Shown: one piece after another, positions 1-8,533 of the stretch
Layout of the letters: each line of letters begins with the position of its first letter
Position numbering within the stretch: position 1 is the first letter of the stretch
From: SG8-41 sp035649495
GTDB taxonomy: Bacteria; Pseudomonadota; Gammaproteobacteria; Burkholderiales; SG8-41
DNA length: 64,000 bases
Direction of reading: 5' to 3'
NCBI GenBank assembly: GCA_035649495.1
Contig: DASRJL010000043.1
Coordinates: forward strand, 1-64,000
Notes under the pieces: generated by a model
Told to the model about the DNA's origin: nothing
What the model saw: only the letters and a program-made list of their open reading frames with translations
Database searches by the model: none
Position numbers and translations under genes: made by a program

Positions 1-598
1 AAGGCATCTCCTGCAATGTGGCGCGCCACTTCAAACAAAAGGGTCTGCAAAGTGCAGGCGCGTTTTGCTCGTTGCTCCACTAGAACCTTGATCGTGTCGC
101 CGTCGGAGATCCTGACAACGCGAGCGGTGAGGGTTTTCCCATGTCTCACAGCGGAATGTGTCGGTAAATTTAACAACCCGCTTTTGACGCGAGGCGTATG
201 CGGATAATGTACTGATGATTATCAATAGGTTATGTCATCTGGTATACATAGTGCTTGGGCTCGTCAAATCGCGTGCGGAAGGGCGATTTTGTAAAGAATT
301 CCGACAACGCCGGGCGCTGCTCCCGGCGCGCGGGCTCAGCACGGCGAATTCGGTGCCCGCCAGGGTACCGGCGCCGGCGACCCTGGGCTGATCGGTGCGG
401 GGTTGGCCGGGCTGAGCTTGGTGGCGCGCTGGAGCCGTCGCAACAAGTAGCGTTAGCGCGGCTGTCGTTTCTTATCTACATGACGTCAGCAAGAGCCTGA
501 CTGCCCAACGGATGGAATTGGCGCATGCTTCCTTCATCGGCCCCCTTTATGCGTGCGGCTCACAAGCTCGCGGGCGTGTTGCAAGAACGGGCTTTCAT
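1..598. other. Left-edge non-coding stretch
   Basis: No convincing gene is visible. Open frames of 60-80 codons exist on both strands but overlap each other, have no recognisable protein motif and no good ribosome binding site. The stretch around 205-255 is AT-richer than its surroundings and could hold a promoter, but no clear -35/-10 pair with a target gene can be assigned. Confidence 0.5.
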
Positions 599-1069
599 AT
601 GAGCGTGCCTGTCCCGCTCCGAATTCTTCTCATCGAGGACAATTCGCTTGATGCCGAGCTCATGCTGTGTGAATTGCGGAAAGCGGGATTTGAAACGCAT
701 GCAGTCATAGCAGATACAAGAGAGAGCTTCACCAACCTGCTTTCTCCTGACTTTGATCTGATTCTTTGCGACCATGCCCTCCCGCAATTTAGCAGCAAGA
801 TCGCTCTGGAGATGGTGCGCGAGCGCGCGTTGGATGTGCCCTTCATTATCGTATCCGGAACGATTTCTGAGCCTAACGCGGTGAACGCCATGAAGAACGG
901 CGCAGACGACTATCTGATAAAAGACCGTATCGAGCGCCTCGGGCAGGCCGCTATCCGGGCAATCGAGCGCAGGCGTATGCGCGGGGAGATCAGGAAGGCT
1001 GAGGGAGCTTTCCGCGAAATAGATGCAAGGTTTGAACGGCTTTCGGAGAAACTCAAGAAGCTGGTTTGA
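599..1069 (+). CDS. Single-domain response regulator (receiver) protein
   Basis: This 156-residue protein is a CheY-like receiver. The acidic pair is E13-D14 (LLIEDN), the phospho-acceptor is D58 (LILCDHALPQ), a Ser/Thr site lies in VSGT around residue 86-88, and the conserved lysine is K108 (YLIKDR). No DNA-binding or enzymatic output domain follows. The last 40 residues are a charged helix (AFREIDARFERL) that looks like the beginning of a PAS linker, so the gene may be a cut-down receiver-PAS sensor. I chose the ATG at 599 because the receiver fold begins right after it. An in-frame extension to 512 has no family support. No histidine kinase lies next to it. Confidence 0.85.
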   Translation: MSVPVPLRILLIEDNSLDAELMLCELRKAGFETHAVIADTRESFTNLLSPDFDLILCDHALPQFSSKIALEMVRERALDVPFIIVSGTISEPNAVNAMKNGADDYLIKDRIERLGQAAIRAIERRRMRGEIRKAEGAFREIDARFERLSEKLKKLV

Positions 1070-1172
1070 GCACATCCGCCGCCTGCAACAAAGAACATCG
1101 CACGCCCGGGTGCTGGACGGTCACGATAGACGGGCGCACCACCCGCTCGGAGCAACAGCACGCGGCAAAGTG

Positions 1173-1427
1173 CTAGCTGGAAATCTTCCGCCCGATCAAC
1201 GCATCGAGCAGACCGAGCGCTTCCTGGCTGAGCGCCCAGATATCCGCGTCGTCGAAATCTCCGCGTCCTTCTTCGATGGCGCGCGCGATCCGCATCAGCG
1301 TCTTGTTTTCCAGGGTTTCGGGGTTTGCACGCCAGCGCTGGCAGATGACCTGCAGCGGATCAATCTGCGGCTCAGGCAGAGATCGGGATCGACGGCGGAT
1401 TTCCCTGAGCAGGGTGGTAAGTTGCAT
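1173..1427 (-). CDS. Small hypothetical protein, ALGLLDALI family
   Basis: This 84-residue protein is not one I can name. It starts MQLTTLLREIRRRSRSLPEP and ends with the helix EALGLLDALIGRK. It is probably real because a second, decayed copy with the same beginning (RRTRSLPAP) and the same end (EALGLLDALI) lies near 22.2 kb, and a third small gene just downstream ends in a similar helix. The protein is predicted to be cytosolic and helical, with no signal peptide and no cysteines that suggest metal binding. Its function is unknown. Confidence 0.55.
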   Translation of the reverse strand: MQLTTLLREIRRRSRSLPEPQIDPLQVICQRWRANPETLENKTLMRIARAIEEGRGDFDDADIWALSQEALGLLDALIGRKISS

Positions 1428-1526
1428 CTTTCAGCTGACCTCGACCTCCGAGGTTAGCCCGTGTCCGAGCATGATTTTCGCGTGAAGAATTCCCCAACGC
1501 CGGCACCACGACGACGGCGCCCGCAG

Positions 1527-1718
1527 CTAGGTGACCTTGCGCTCAGTCAGCGCACCTAGACGCCCCAGCGCGTTCTGGCCGACTGTCCGGATGTCTTTCA
1601 ACTCATCAATCAGTTCGTGTATCGCCGCGATCAATTCGTCAGGGTAGCGACGGGCAGCGTCGTTGCATCCATCACGTGAAGCGCTGGGTGTTGAAAGATC
1701 GGTATCCCGTGGGTTCAT
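1527..1718 (-). CDS. Small hypothetical protein, distant relative of upstream gene
   Basis: This 63-residue frame ends in NALGRLGALTERKVT, resembling the C-terminal helix of the neighbour at 1173-1427. The middle (PDELIAAIHELIDELKDI) is a plausible amphipathic helix. There is no clear ribosome binding site before the ATG at 1718. Support is limited to the shared C-terminal pattern, so it could be a decaying copy. Confidence 0.35.
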   Translation of the reverse strand: MNPRDTDLSTPSASRDGCNDAARRYPDELIAAIHELIDELKDIRTVGQNALGRLGALTERKVT

Positions 1719-1787
1719 ACGATTGCACTAAGCAAACCGCGGGCCAGATCGACTAAGTCATTGAATTTACGAATAACTCGTATTTTC

Positions 1788-1829
1788 GCCCTCGGCAATA
1801 CCCGGCCGGCCCTCGGCAATATCCGGCCG
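1788..1829. repeat. Two-copy 21-nt direct repeat upstream of a Bug gene
   Basis: The unit GCCCTCGGCAATACCCGGCC repeats immediately with one change (C to T), copies at 1788-1808 and 1809-1829. Just downstream CGGGTATT is complementary to the AATACCCG in the first copy, so the region can also fold. It lies about 210 nt before the receptor start at 2042 and may be an operator or leader structure. The 1719-2041 gap holds nothing else I recognise. Confidence 0.6.
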
Positions 1830-2041
1830 ATACGGGTATTCCATAGTTGAAAAACCCTTCACAGGTGACGGAGTTTCCCCAGAAGGACGCACGCAGGATG
1901 GAACCAGCGATGCTCGACGCGATGCCGGAAGCCTGGGCGCAGGCCAGATGCTCGCTGAGCGAGTTCGATGAAATCATCGGCAATGTCGACATGCACTGGC
2001 TGGTATGCTGGAGCACCGTCCAGGAGCCGTCCGGGGGAGGC

Positions 2042-3019
2042 ATGGAACTCTGCACCAGGGAATTTCGCTGCACATTTTGCATCCTGGCATTCTGTGTAAG
2101 CTTGCCGGCGTGGGCGGACGAGGTTTACCCGACGCGCCCGATCCGCTGGATCGTGGCCGCACCGCCCGGCGGCGGCACCGACGCCGTGTCGCGCATCATG
2201 GCGCCCAGGCTCACCGAGATACTCAAGCAACAGATCGTTGTCGATAATCGAGGCGGGGCCCAGGGCAGCATCGCTACGGCGATCACTGCAAAGTCCCCGC
2301 CGGACGGCTACACCATCCTGTTCGCGCACTCCGGCACGATGGCGGTGAACCCGCACATCTTCCGCGAGGTGGGTTACGACGCACTGAAGGACTTCGCCGG
2401 GCTGACGCGCTACACGGAGCAGGCCATGGTCATGACCGCGCATCCGTCGCTGCCGGCGGCTTCGCTCACGGAGCTCGTTGCATACGCAAAGCAGCATCCC
2501 GGCAAGGTGACGTTCGCCACCAGTGGGGGGCTGCAGCATCTGGGCGGCGAGTTGTTCAAGCTTGCCGCGGGCGTGAACCTGACTCACGTGCCGTACAAGG
2601 GGGCCGGACCCGCGGTGCTCGATCTCCTGGGCGGCAATGTCAACACCATGATTTCCAACCCCACGTCGGTCGTGCCCCATGTGAAGGCGGGCAGGTTGAG
2701 GCCGCTGGGAGTGATGGGCGCCACGCGCATCGACGCGCTGCGCGAGGTGCCCACCGCGGTCGAAGCTGGTTTCAAAGAGTTCGGCAACGTGGTCGAGTGG
2801 TACGGGATGGTCGCCCCCGCCGGGACGCCGCGCACTATCGTCAATCAGTTGAATGCAGCTCTCGTGCGCATACTCAACATGCCCGACGTGCAGGAGCGCA
2901 TCCGCGCGCTCGGCATGACGCCCTCGCCCAGCACGCCGGCGGAACTGGATAGACAGATCCGCGCGGATCACGCGTTGTGGGGCGGGGTGGTGAAACGGGC
3001 CGGGGTGAAGGCGGACTAG
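2042..3019 (+). CDS. Bug/TctC-family periplasmic receptor
   Basis: Extracytoplasmic solute receptor of the tripartite tricarboxylate transporter type, which captures small organic acids in the periplasm. At 325 residues it has the normal family length. The N-terminus is a signal peptide (FCILAFCVSLPAWA), followed by the family opening YPTRPIRWIVAAPPGG, then VVDNRGGAQG, PPDGYTI, HPSLPAASLTELVAYA, HVPYKG and AGRLRPLGV. An open extension reaches 1847, but the ATG at 2042 sits next to a GGGGGAGG run and directly precedes the signal peptide, so I prefer it. It is 16 nt from the next receptor gene, indicating co-transcription. No TctA or TctB partner is adjacent, and the ligand cannot be read from the sequence. 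Confidence 0.92.
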   Translation: MELCTREFRCTFCILAFCVSLPAWADEVYPTRPIRWIVAAPPGGGTDAVSRIMAPRLTEILKQQIVVDNRGGAQGSIATAITAKSPPDGYTILFAHSGTMAVNPHIFREVGYDALKDFAGLTRYTEQAMVMTAHPSLPAASLTELVAYAKQHPGKVTFATSGGLQHLGGELFKLAAGVNLTHVPYKGAGPAVLDLLGGNVNTMISNPTSVVPHVKAGRLRPLGVMGATRIDALREVPTAVEAGFKEFGNVVEWYGMVAPAGTPRTIVNQLNAALVRILNMPDVQERIRALGMTPSPSTPAELDRQIRADHALWGGVVKRAGVKAD

Positions 3020-3035
3020 GCAGCGAGGGAACGGC

Positions 3036-4010
3036 ATGAACCTACGGTCGCCGAATCCTGCGATGGCCATCGTGTTCGGTCTGTTGTGGACCACGTGCGC
3101 GTTTGCCCAGACGTATCCCGCCAGGCCAATCCGGCTGATCGTGACGTCTCCGGCCGGCAGTGTCTCCGATATACGCGCGCGCTGGGTGTCGGAGCGGCTT
3201 ACCACCGCGCTCGGCAGGTCCATTGTCGTCGACAATCGGGGCGGGGCAGGCGGCAATATCGGCGCGGAGGCCGCGGCCAAGAGCCCGAAGGACGGCTATA
3301 CGCTCGTGATCATCCACCAGGGCACGGCCGCGTTGAACCCGCACATGTACGCGCGCCCGGGCTATGACCCGATCGCCGATTTCGCGCCGATCACGCGTTT
3401 CGTCATCAGTCCGCTGTTGCTCGCCGTGCATCCGGGAACCTCCGCGAAAACGGTGGGCGAGCTCATCGACATGGTGAGAAAGAAACCCGGGCAGTTCAAC
3501 TATGGGTCACCCGGGAGCGGCACCCCGCCGCACATGGCTGCGGAACTCTTCAAGCGCATGGCCAAGATCGATGCCACGCATGTCCCATACAAGGGTGGCG
3601 CGGCGGCGGCGCTCGATCTCATGGGCGGAAGGCTCACCTACACGTTCGATTCGCTGGCGCTGCTGGGGCCGCATGTCAAGTCGGGCAAGATCCGCGCGCT
3701 GGCCGTGACGAGCACGAAGCGCGTTCCCACCCTGCCGGACGTGCCGACCGTCGCGGAGTCCGGCTTGCCGCAATACGATTACCTGAGCTGGATGGGGCTC
3801 GGCGCCCCCGCGGGCACGCCGCGCGAAATCATCGCGCAGTTGAACGCCGTGGTGGCGAAGATACTGAAAACGCCCGAAGCGCGCGACTGGTTTGCCGAGC
3901 AGGGCGGGGAGCCCGTGGGCGACACGCCGGAGGAATTCGCCGCGTTCATCAAGCGCGAGCACGCGCGCTGGGGACCCATCATTCGCGAAGCCGGGATCAG
4001 AGCGGACTGA
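3036..4010 (+). CDS. Bug/TctC-family periplasmic receptor
   Basis: The second receptor of the left pair, 324 residues. It has a signal peptide ending in CAFAQ, then YPARPIRLIVTSPAG, VVDNRGGAGGNIG, SPKDGYTL, VPYKGG and PDVPTVAESGLP, all standard for the family. A GAGGGAAC ribosome binding site precedes the ATG. It is clearly a paralogue of the gene 16 nt upstream but diverged enough to bind a different ligand. A DNA glycosylase gene follows after 30 nt in the same direction, so the three may form one transcript, although that enzyme is functionally unrelated. Confidence 0.92.
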   Translation: MNLRSPNPAMAIVFGLLWTTCAFAQTYPARPIRLIVTSPAGSVSDIRARWVSERLTTALGRSIVVDNRGGAGGNIGAEAAAKSPKDGYTLVIIHQGTAALNPHMYARPGYDPIADFAPITRFVISPLLLAVHPGTSAKTVGELIDMVRKKPGQFNYGSPGSGTPPHMAAELFKRMAKIDATHVPYKGGAAAALDLMGGRLTYTFDSLALLGPHVKSGKIRALAVTSTKRVPTLPDVPTVAESGLPQYDYLSWMGLGAPAGTPREIIAQLNAVVAKILKTPEARDWFAEQGGEPVGDTPEEFAAFIKREHARWGPIIREAGIRAD

Positions 4011-4040
4011 TCACGGGCGCTCCGTTCCGGCACTTGGACC

Positions 4041-4916
4041 ATGCCCGAGCTTCCCGACGTAACCGTCTACTGTGAAGCGCTCGCCGCGCGCGTGCGAGGC
4101 GAGGTTCTGCAGCGCGTGCAGATCAGGAACCCGTTCGTGCTGCGCACCGCGGTCCCGCCCATCGCATCGGCAGAGGGCAAGCGCGTCCGGGATGTGCGTC
4201 GCCTGGGCAAGCGCATCATGCTGGGGCTCGAAGACGATCTCTTCCTCGTCATCCACCTGATGATCGCCGGGCGCCTCGTCTGGCTCGATGCCGGGGCGAA
4301 GGGACGTAACACGCTGGCGGTTCTGGAGTTCGCCAACGGCAGGATTGCGTTCACCGAGGCCGGCACGAAGCGCCGCGCGTCGCTGCATCTGGTGCAGGGG
4401 GCGCCAGCGCTCGCGCAGTTCGACAGGGGCGGACTGGAGGTTGGGGAGAGTGCTTTCGCCGACTTCGCCGCACGGTTGCGACAGGAAAATCACACGCTGA
4501 AGCGCGCGCTGACCGATCCGCGGCTCTTGAGCGGCATCGGGAATGCCTATTCGGACGAGATCCTGCATCGCGCGCGATTGTCGCCGCTCAGGCTGACCAG
4601 CAAGCTGGCCGAGGCCGACATCGAGCGACTGTTCCAGGCAACGCGCGACGTGTTGAGCGAATGGACGGCGCGGCTGCGGGCCAAAGCGGACTCCGGATTT
4701 CCGGAGAAAGTCACTGCGTTCCGCCCCGGCATGGCGGTCCACGGCCGTTACGGCCAGCCGTGTCCGGTCTGCGGATCGCCGGTCCAGCGCATCGTGTATG
4801 CGGAGAACGAGTGCAACTATTGCGCCCGCTGCCAGACCAACGGCGTCATCTTGGCCGACCGCGCGCTGTCCCGGCTGTTGCACGACAGCTTTCCCCGCTC
4901 GCTCGACGAGGGCTGA
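4041..4916 (+). CDS. mutM: Fpg/Nei-family DNA glycosylase/AP lyase
   Basis: Base-excision repair enzyme that removes oxidised bases and cuts the sugar-phosphate backbone. The N-terminus MPELPDV supplies the catalytic proline (P2) and glutamate (E3). K57 matches the conserved beta-hairpin lysine. H72-L-M74 sits where the DNA-intercalating methionine is found. SGIGNAYSDEILHRA is the helix-two-turn-helix. The C-terminus has a zinc finger with C241-x2-C244 and C261-x2-C264. The 291-residue length is slightly over the usual Fpg size because about 25 residues follow the finger. Whether it prefers oxidised purines (MutM) or pyrimidines (Nei) is uncertain, so the symbol is tentative. Confidence 0.85.
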   Translation: MPELPDVTVYCEALAARVRGEVLQRVQIRNPFVLRTAVPPIASAEGKRVRDVRRLGKRIMLGLEDDLFLVIHLMIAGRLVWLDAGAKGRNTLAVLEFANGRIAFTEAGTKRRASLHLVQGAPALAQFDRGGLEVGESAFADFAARLRQENHTLKRALTDPRLLSGIGNAYSDEILHRARLSPLRLTSKLAEADIERLFQATRDVLSEWTARLRAKADSGFPEKVTAFRPGMAVHGRYGQPCPVCGSPVQRIVYAENECNYCARCQTNGVILADRALSRLLHDSFPRSLDEG

Positions 4917-4945
4917 ACGCTCCCTGCGAGGCAGGGGTGTGGGTG

Positions 4946-5617
4946 TCAGCGCATGCGCTTGGGAGGTCGGCGCACGGCGCGCACTTTACCGCTCTGACCG
5001 CCGCCCGCGTAGAACAGGCCGGCGCCATCGGACTCGAGGCCCGACACGAAGACGCCTTCGGGCATGGTGAGCCGGGCCAGAACCTTTCCGCTCTTGGGGT
5101 CGATGCGCCGGATATCGCTCTCGTCGCCTTCCCATGTGCCATGCCAGAGCTCACCGTCGACCCACGTCACTCCCGTGACGAATCGGTTCGACTCGATCGT
5201 GCGCAGGATCGCGCCGGTCTGGGGATCGATCTGGTGGATCTTCCGGTCGCGGTACTGCCCGACCCAGAGCGTGCCCTCGGCCCACGTAAGGCCCGAGTCG
5301 TTACCGTTGCCGGGCGCCGGGATGGTCGTGATGACCGTTCCCGTAGCGGGATCCACTTTTTGAATGCGATCGCCGGCGATCTGATAGAAGTAGCGCCCGT
5401 CGAACGCAGTGCCGGCGTCGGATGCGACGTCGATGGCACGCACGGCACGGCCGCTCGACGGATCGAACGCGCGCAGCGTGTCGCCTGCGGCGAACCACAC
5501 GTGGGTGCCGTCGAACGTCACGCCGGCCACCTTCGGGGCATCCGGAAACGGGCCGTATTCGCGGACGATCTCGGCTGCCTGCGCGCCGGACTTTGCACTG
5601 CCTCTTGATGTTTTCAT
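4946..5617 (-). CDS. Beta-propeller protein (Vgb/glutamine cyclotransferase-like)
   Basis: This 223-residue protein is built of about five repeated blades with the pattern G-x-W/Y-x-A-D-x2-I-x-x-(I/V)-D-P-x-(T/S)-G-x-(V/I) (for example IQKVDPATGTVITTI, IHQIDPQTGAILRTI, IRRIDPKSGKVLARL). Such propellers occur in glutamine cyclotransferases, streptogramin lyases (Vgb) and SMP-30 proteins. No signal peptide is visible. An AAGGAGC ribosome binding site precedes the ATG. It lies 30 nt downstream of the HTH gene and is probably co-transcribed with it. The substrate is unknown. Confidence 0.75.
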   Translation of the reverse strand: MKTSRGSAKSGAQAAEIVREYGPFPDAPKVAGVTFDGTHVWFAAGDTLRAFDPSSGRAVRAIDVASDAGTAFDGRYFYQIAGDRIQKVDPATGTVITTIPAPGNGNDSGLTWAEGTLWVGQYRDRKIHQIDPQTGAILRTIESNRFVTGVTWVDGELWHGTWEGDESDIRRIDPKSGKVLARLTMPEGVFVSGLESDGAGLFYAGGGQSGKVRAVRRPPKRMR

Positions 5618-5647
5618 GCGTTGCTCCTTTGCTGGTGTGCGAACAGC

Positions 5648-6877
5648 CTAGCCCATGCCGGGCGGAGCGGGGAGTAACAAGGTCGTCGCGAATCCTGCAA
5701 CCGGTGCGGCGAGCCAGCGGCGCGCGCGGGCGCGGCCGAGTGCGCGCACCTTGCCGGACGACTCGAGCGTGCCGAGCGAGCGCTGCACCGTGCGCTGGCT
5801 CGAGCCGAGCGCCAGGGCGAGCCCCGAGGTGGACCACGCTTCGCCATCGGCCATGAGCGCGAGCACCTGGGCGTCCGGGCTCTCGATGGGTGGCGCCAGG
5901 ACCTGCACTTCGCCCGACCTGGGTACGAGCAGGAAACCACCCGGCGTCGCGCGCACGTCGGCCAGCGAGCGGAGCTCCCTGCGCAGACGGCCGAGCTCGA
6001 CGCGGAGCCGCGCGCGATGCGTCTCGTTGATGCGCCGGGCACGGAACGCGCGCTCGCAGAGAATTTCGCGGGGCGCCTCGCCGGGCCATGCCTCGGCCAG
6101 CGAGCGCAGCAGCGCAAACAGAACCGGGCGCCGCTCGAGGCGCACTTCACGCCGCTCCACTCGCGCGACCCGCCGGCACGCGTCCACGATCAGGTGCTGA
6201 GAAGCGAGCACCGTCTCGACTTCCGCCAGCACGAGAGGTCGTTCCAAGCCGTTCGCGATGAGCCGCGCCGCCGGAAGCGCGAGCGTGAGCTCGGCTCGCT
6301 CGACTTCGGCACGGAGAGGATTGATGCCCGAACGGTCTGCTGCAGCCCGGGCACGGGCCAGGGCCGCCCGGGCGGGTGCGGTGCGGCCGCGGCGCAGCGC
6401 GATCTCGAACGCGACGAGCTCGCCCCGCGCCATCAACATGGGGGGAGCCGTGCGCAAGGCCAGCTTGTCGAGCGCGCCGCCCGCTTCGGTCACCCGGCCG
6501 ATCAGGAGCAGCCGGCGGATCTGAAGGAGCGCGGCGTGAAGCTCGTTGTCGCGATCGCCCAGGGCGCCGAACGTGCGCCGGGCTTCGTCGAGCGCGTGCG
6601 TCGGCCCGCGGAGGTCGCGCGATACGAGCGCTACTTCGGCTTCGGCCGTGACGCAGCGTGCGCGCTCCACGCGCTCTTTCGGGCCGAACGAACGCGCCGC
6701 ACGCCGCAAGAGCACCCTGGCTTTCGCAAGCTCCCCGAGCTGGGCCATGGCGATCCCGCGCAGGGCGAGCGCGGGCGCGTCGTCCCGGAGCGCGATCCGC
6801 TTGAGTGCGCCCAGGGGGTCGCCTGCCTGGAGTGCCCTTCCTGCCGCCGTGATGAGCGCATCCATATCAAGTCTCAT
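5648..6877 (-). CDS. Large helical-repeat transcriptional regulator with C-terminal HTH
   Basis: A 409-residue protein. Residues 1-230 are Ala/Leu/Arg-rich helical hairpins resembling degenerate TPR repeats (for example ALRGIAMAQLGELAKARVLL). A DNA-binding-like region with RARLRVELGRLRRELRSLA around 290-310 resembles a transcriptional-activator winged helix. The end carries a second helix-turn-helix (WSTSGLALALGSSQRTVQRSL) followed by a small wing. This build suggests a regulator sensing a protein or small molecule. It is transcribed away from the SRPBCC gene and heads the transcript with the propeller gene, so it may control both directions from the 113-nt gap at 6878-6990. Confidence 0.7.
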   Translation of the reverse strand: MRLDMDALITAAGRALQAGDPLGALKRIALRDDAPALALRGIAMAQLGELAKARVLLRRAARSFGPKERVERARCVTAEAEVALVSRDLRGPTHALDEARRTFGALGDRDNELHAALLQIRRLLLIGRVTEAGGALDKLALRTAPPMLMARGELVAFEIALRRGRTAPARAALARARAAADRSGINPLRAEVERAELTLALPAARLIANGLERPLVLAEVETVLASQHLIVDACRRVARVERREVRLERRPVLFALLRSLAEAWPGEAPREILCERAFRARRINETHRARLRVELGRLRRELRSLADVRATPGGFLLVPRSGEVQVLAPPIESPDAQVLALMADGEAWSTSGLALALGSSQRTVQRSLGTLESSGKVRALGRARARRWLAAPVAGFATTLLLPAPPGMG

Positions 6878-6990
6878 GCCGCGATCGGGGGCCGCGAAAA
6901 CCCGTCACATTTGTTACTCACGGTCCGCCGTCGCCCAAAGCTAACCTGTGGCCGTTCGATCAACACAACCAATCAGTAAGGAGAACGGCA

Positions 6991-7452
6991 ATGACGGATA
7001 TTCTGCATCGAGTCGGAATCAAATCGTCCCCGGATGAAGTCTACAAGGCATTGGCCACGCGCGAAGGTCTCGCCGCCTGGTGGACGAACAACACGCAAGG
7101 GGAAAGCAAGGTCGGCGGATTGCTCAAGTTCCGCTTCAACTCCAGCGGCTCCGAGATCGGCGGCTTCGACATGAAGGTGCTGGAGCTTCAGCCCGCCAAA
7201 CGGGTGCTATGGCAAGTGGTCGACGGGCCACAAGAATGGATCGGCACCAGGATAAACTTTGATCTCAAGCAAGCAGGCGAACATGCCATCGTCTTGTTCA
7301 AACACCAGGGTTGGAAGGAGGCGGTCGAATTCATGCACCATTGCAGCACCAAGTGGGCGATTTATCTGATGAGCTTGAAGTCGCTCGTGGAAACCCGGAA
7401 AGGCAGTCCCAACCCGAACGACACCCATATTAGCGGCGACGGCCCGGACTGA
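6991..7452 (+). CDS. SRPBCC-domain (AHSA1/START-like) protein
   Basis: This 153-residue protein is a single SRPBCC lipid/ligand-binding fold. The hallmark start is present (HRVGIKSSPDEVYKALAT, then GLAAWW), the middle holds GGFDMKVLELQPAKRVLWQV, and the last helix follows FMHHCSTKWAIYLMSLKSLVE. Relatives bind hydrophobic ligands or act as Hsp90 co-chaperone-like modules. A strong AAGGAG ribosome binding site precedes the ATG. It is divergent from the HTH regulator gene. Its ligand cannot be inferred. Confidence 0.85.
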   Translation: MTDILHRVGIKSSPDEVYKALATREGLAAWWTNNTQGESKVGGLLKFRFNSSGSEIGGFDMKVLELQPAKRVLWQVVDGPQEWIGTRINFDLKQAGEHAIVLFKHQGWKEAVEFMHHCSTKWAIYLMSLKSLVETRKGSPNPNDTHISGDGPD

Positions 7453-7556
7453 GGCTACCGACGAAGGTCTTGCGCTAGCGAAGCGTAAGTGGGGCCGGGT
7501 TCTGTTTTCGGGAAAGGTGAACCCGCCCCCCGTTTACCTGGAAGAGGAAGCTCCTA

Positions 7557-8042
7557 TCAGGAGGTCGGCGATTTCCGCCAGTGCCTCAAGAGCATGAGAA
7601 ACGTGATGTAGTGCGTCACGAGCAACGCCGGAACCCAGAACGACGGTATCCAGTAAGCGGGTCCCATCAGCGGCGACGCTTCATGGATCGTGGCCAGCGC
7701 TATCGCTGCGGCCAGGTCCACCGTTCCCTCCAAATTGAATATCCAGACCAGCAGTCGAGCGCTTGTCGCACCCCGGACGACGGCCGGAAGCGCCGCCAAT
7801 GCGAGCAAAGCGGCGGCCAGGTCGCCGTACGCCGCCGGATAGGCGAATTGCGGTGAGATCCCCGCGTAGGTCGCGCCCGGTGCGAGGAACATCAATCCGA
7901 GGTGCCGGAACGAATGAAGCAGAAGGATAGGCACCAGAACCGCCCGCGGCTCGAGTTCCGGAAGTCTCGGCAGTACGTAGATCCTGGCGGCGATCCAGAA
8001 AATGAAGGTACTGAACAGGAGATTGACCGTGAGAATATTCAT
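7557..8042 (-). CDS. Four-helix integral membrane protein, unknown function
   Basis: This 161-residue protein has four predicted membrane helices: near residues 3-22 (ILTVNLLFSTFIFWIA), 35-55, 75-95 (YGDLAAALLALAALPAVV) and 130-152 (WVPALLVTHYITFLMLLRHW), with short loops. I do not recognise a named family. No gene on the same strand is close, so it is probably transcribed alone. The ribosome binding site is weak. Confidence 0.65.
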   Translation of the reverse strand: MNILTVNLLFSTFIFWIAARIYVLPRLPELEPRAVLVPILLLHSFRHLGLMFLAPGATYAGISPQFAYPAAYGDLAAALLALAALPAVVRGATSARLLVWIFNLEGTVDLAAAIALATIHEASPLMGPAYWIPSFWVPALLVTHYITFLMLLRHWRKSPTS

Positions 8043-8215
8043 CGCGATGCACCGTTCACCGTACAGTCGTGGGGCGGAGCGTCAAATCGACATCGGCACC
8101 CGACGGTCCACAAAATAAATTCGGCGACCCGGCATGTCGACTTCAAGCTTTCCCGCTCGACCACTCAATGAAGGCTCGGAGGGTTCGGGCCGTACAAGAC
8201 GAGCGGGAGCTGGAC

Positions 8216-8431
8216 ATGCAAGCAGTCAAGAATATTGCGCGAATGTTGGGTCGATGCGGCCGGAAATTGGGCCCGTATCTCATGCTGGAAATCCTGTTGC
8301 CGGGGGGAACCCTGTTGGCGTTGCTGCTCTTCCTGTGCCGGAACAGGTCGACTGCGCTGTCTCCAGTCGTGGTGACCATCCGACGGGCCGCCAGGTTCGA
8401 GAGGCTCACGAGCACTCGCGTGGCCCCTTGA
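8216..8431 (+). CDS. Small single-helix membrane protein
   Basis: A 71-residue protein starting MQAVKNIARMLGRCGRKLGP, with one membrane helix following (MLEILLPGGTLLALLLFLC) and a basic tail. The basic N-terminus before the helix suggests an N-in topology. Short proteins with an LLPGGTL-type helix are common in betaproteobacteria, in my recollection, but have no known function. The frame extends upstream to 8069. The ATG at 8216 is preferred because it follows a GGGAG-like site and starts just before the helix. The 174 nt before it hold no gene I can support. Confidence 0.5.
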   Translation: MQAVKNIARMLGRCGRKLGPYLMLEILLPGGTLLALLLFLCRNRSTALSPVVVTIRRAARFERLTSTRVAP

Positions 8432-8533
8432 ATTGCAGCAATATACAATTATTCCCGTGTCCGGGACCATCATCGGACTCTGCAATACCGGGGTCGTTCG
8501 CCCAAAGTCATAACGCGGAAAAGGGGGAAGACA

